Source: Sperchopsis tessellata
Lineage: Eukaryota; Arthropoda; Insecta; Coleoptera; Hydrophilidae
Length of the DNA stretch: 50,608 nucleotides
Assembly (NCBI GenBank): GCA_033557685.1
Contig: JAWQRN010000022.1
Location: 1 to 50,608 of the forward strand
Direction: 5' to 3'
The notes under the pieces were generated by a model. The model was not told the DNA's origin and searched no databases. It was given only the letters and a program-made list of their open reading frames with translations. A program made the translations under genes and the position numbers. Shown here in pieces: positions 47,821 through 50,608 of this stretch (its first letter is position 1; the number at the start of each line of letters is the position of its first letter).

Positions 47821-49520
47821 TTTAAGTATATTTTATAAATTGTATAACTGTATAAGTTGCGTACACACCAAGTTACAACACATCATTTATAAGTGACCAC
47901 GAGAATATGCACCTTCATTTCTGTTGGTTTCAAGATCAATTAAAAATTAAAGCAGGTGTTTAGTATTTTAATGTTTTGTTTAGGTGACTCTAAAACCTCA
48001 TACGTTTGTTTAGATTGATTCAATACTATCGTAGATATATAAAATCTTATATTTTTTTGTTTAGATAGGAAGATTTGGCGAGGTTTTAATTAGTAAATAA
48101 TTGTTCGAATATAAAGGTTGGAGGGCAATATAAAACGGAGCGCGACCATCCGTCTTGTCGAATGACTGGCGGCATCTTTAAAACGACAAAAAGATAAAAG
48201 GGTTAAATAAGAGGGGGATTAACAATCCTCAGTTGAGTAGTAGTGTCGAAAATTCGCGGCTCTCATAGTGATGTTGAGTGGAGCATGAAACGTTCGTTCA
48301 TTTAGATTATATTCGAAGAATATTACTCCAAAGCTTTAATCTTATCCTTTCTTCGGGTGATGCTTTAATTTATTCTTAATATTCCTTCTGAAAATAATGC
48401 GAATATTTTGTTTTGATTCTGAGGGAGGAACTGAATTTTAATTTTGATGTTAATTGAAAAACGGCAAATTGATGCTAAATTTTCGCCTAGAATTAATAAG
48501 CCTTTCTCTCGGTCGGTAAAAATTAAGTCTTTTCCACCGTTTCCTTTAGTAAAGATTTTCGTTTTCCGACATGCAAAAAATCTTGCGTCAGGACTATATG
48601 TTTCCTACAAATTTACTCTATAGCTACGGATTAACTAAACTATCGGGTTAACCTAAATCGTGTAGGTCTATTTTCCATAAGTATACAGTAAAGTTATAAA
48701 ACACATTTTGATATTTTACCAAATTGAAAGTACAGCAAATTTGATCTTGAATTATATTTATAGTTAGTGTATTTTCTATACCATTCACACAATGCAGTTG
48801 TATCCGGGCTGTTTAAGAAATGTTTCAAACTTGTGGTTAAAGAAATTTAACTTGTTAAAAAACTATTACGTTAATTGATGCTGGTTCCTTTTGAAATTAA
48901 TAACAATAGCGAGAACGAGCTTAATGGTCTCTACGAATTTTTACTATTACGACTTAATACGGATACAGATTAACATTTGTGATTTTCCTTTTATGAACGT
49001 GTTGAGTTATATGTTTGAGGGAAGGAAACAAAAATAACTTATAATAGTTACACAATGATATTACATACACACAAACTAGTGAAATGTATGAACACTAGAA
49101 AGTATTCAGTAGTTAGATGCCAATTATGCCTTTCAAAATATAAAGGCTACTTGTAAGATCATACAAAATTTACGCAGTTGGTATATACTGCAAATTGCGC
49201 GTGTCCCACTTACGAAGGGGATCTTTGTTATTATAGTAATGATAAATACAGCGTAGGATTAAACATTAAACTATTTAATCGTTGATCGATTATTTTATTA
49301 ATTGATATTGTCGAATATTTGATTACCCGATTTCGATTAATCTATATAATCGATTATTTTACAATAATCGATTATGAAATTTCATAATAGCTCAGGGCTG
49401 TTGTCTAGAGGTGCACTTTTTCCAAAACTTGTTGAACTGTTCCACTCAGCTGTAAAGTTTCTTACAAATATTAATTCGCTTCTGAACGATGAATGTACGA
49501 GAAATTAGAATCATATTTTC

Positions 49521-50322
49521 TACTTGGCAGACATATGTGCAAAATTTAATGACGTCCAAATAAAAGGTAAAGATATCACGATTATTCAAGTTCTGTTATT
49601 TATTCCAGGCATCCAAGTTATATTACACTTGTTTAAATCTTAATTGTTATGAAGAGATTTTAAGCACTTTTCGAATCTACGAAAATAGGACGTAAAAGAT
49701 GAAGACTTGGATATATGCACAAAATATATATTATTTTAAATTGCGCTTGATGATTTTGGGAATATGTACATTCCAGATTGGGTTATCGCGCCAGTTTTTG
49801 GAGATATTGAAATTATCAAATGTAACTTACAAGATAAACTTATTGAATTGGCCTCTGAAAAAAATTTGTATTCTTTGACTAGCACAGAGCTACATGACAA
49901 TCTATAATTAGCTCTTTTCTTTTCACATGCCTTGATACTGTCCCTTGCAACGGTGGACGAAACGTCGACAAAAACAAAAGCTAACACACGGTTATCTCCC
50001 GGAAAACCTGAAGATAAATATAAATGTTGTACAAAAATATCCAAAACTTTCTGAATTGATACATCCCTTTGTGCTTACATATCGAATGTCGTGCATGGTA
50101 GCTAGTTTCAGCCATGTTCATTCCATTTTCACAAAACAGAGAAATAAACTATATATAGAATTCAGCGGCGATTTAAGACTAAAACTTACTAATCTTGAAC
50201 TTAACATTGTTAATATTGCCACGAATCACGAAGCCACCTTTACATTGATAATGTTTGTTAATCTTACTAACTTAATAAAGTTCTTGGTTTCAGCATACAA
50301 ATGTCAAAATTCGTGTTTATGA
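49521..50322 (+). pseudogene. hAT transposase C-terminal relic, mirror copy
   Basis: The blocks and interruptions match those at 287-1088. The dimerisation-domain frame ends with a stop at 50320-50322. Confidence 0.55.
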
Positions 50323-50608
50323 GTAAGAATTACTTTGTTATTTTCAAAAAAAATTAATTTATTGCAGAATCTGATTAAATGCATCTTCGCATTAATGATC
50401 ATTCGTATGATAAGATTGGTGAGTTTTGTCCTCTTTACTTTTGTCCCTTTGGTAATCGTTTGAACGTTTTGGAAAATCTGGAAATTTTTAAGGAAAATAT
50501 GTCAAATCCAGATAGTTTAAATAAACATCGTGTACTCGAAGTTTCATCTTTAATGTCTTCCGTGATAAATATATTACATTTTAATTGTTCCACTGGTAAT
50601 GATAACCG

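Larger units (their letters stand above)
25305..50608 (-). repeat. Right arm of the palindrome
   Basis: This is the reverse complement of the left arm, to the last base of the window. All right-arm entries below are mirror copies and should not be counted as independent loci until the duplication is shown to be real. Confidence 0.97.

Noticed and set aside
1..50608. Linear plasmid, virus or hairpin-ended replicon as an explanation of the palindrome
   Set aside because: The content is decayed eukaryotic transposons and a spliced nuclear gene exon, with no replication or capsid genes.
1..50608. CRISPR array, riboswitch, bacterial operon or tRNA gene
   Set aside because: No regularly spaced repeats, ribosome-binding sites, gene clusters or convincing cloverleaf was seen on reading either strand. 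A tRNA scan could not be run.

Overview
The window is AT-rich arthropod, most likely insect, nuclear DNA. The evidence is a spliced first exon of a Fem-1-type ankyrin gene, long stretches without coding sequence, and many decayed transposons of kinds common in insects: mariner, other Tc1/mariner families, hAT, RTE-like and Jockey-like LINEs, and a 5S rRNA-derived SINE. There are no bacterial operons, rRNA operons or CRISPR arrays. The species cannot be named from the sequence.

The dominant structure is that the whole window is one inverted repeat. Bases 1-25304 and 25305-50608 read as reverse complements, so every feature at x recurs on the other strand at 50609-x. The centre is an (AT)18 tract at 25287-25322, and the palindrome starts and ends exactly at the window ends. 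A spacer-free palindrome with 25.3-kb arms, no divergence seen, and edges that coincide with the contig is most simply a fold-back or assembly artefact (a contig or read joined to its own reverse complement through self-complementary (AT)n). A very recent real fold-back duplication is the alternative. The unique information content is therefore about 25.3 kb.

Left arm, outside to inside: hAT transposase C-terminal relic (0.3-1.1 kb); decayed RTE-like LINE (2.8-4.1 kb); second RTE-like relic (5.4-5.9 kb); 5'-truncated Jockey-like LINE (7.0-8.2 kb) beside a (TA)n tract and a 154-bp hairpin; third and best preserved RTE-like relic (9.7-11.1 kb); hAT-like element with CAGGGCC ends (12.9-13.9 kb); an unidentified broken coding relic and an RT scrap (14.0-14.7 kb); an internally deleted Tc1/mariner element with about 200-bp terminal inverted repeats (16.7-17.9 kb); a broken DD41D-type transposase (19.4-20.4 kb); and a broken mariner (21.0-22.0 kb) split by a 5S-derived SINE with a 9-bp target duplication. 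Four copies of a short structured motif that partly resembles a hammerhead ribozyme core are scattered through the arm.

The inner 2 kb holds the only apparently living genes. A candidate first exon of an unidentified gene (minus strand, 23.2 kb) lies head to head with fem-1 exon 1 (plus strand, 24.0 kb). About 800 bp of CpG-richer DNA with CCAAT and CACGTG motifs separates them, a probable bidirectional promoter. fem-1 is cut in intron 1 by the palindrome centre, so its later exons are absent from both arms. The transposon relics all carry stops, frameshifts or lost catalytic residues, and none looks active.
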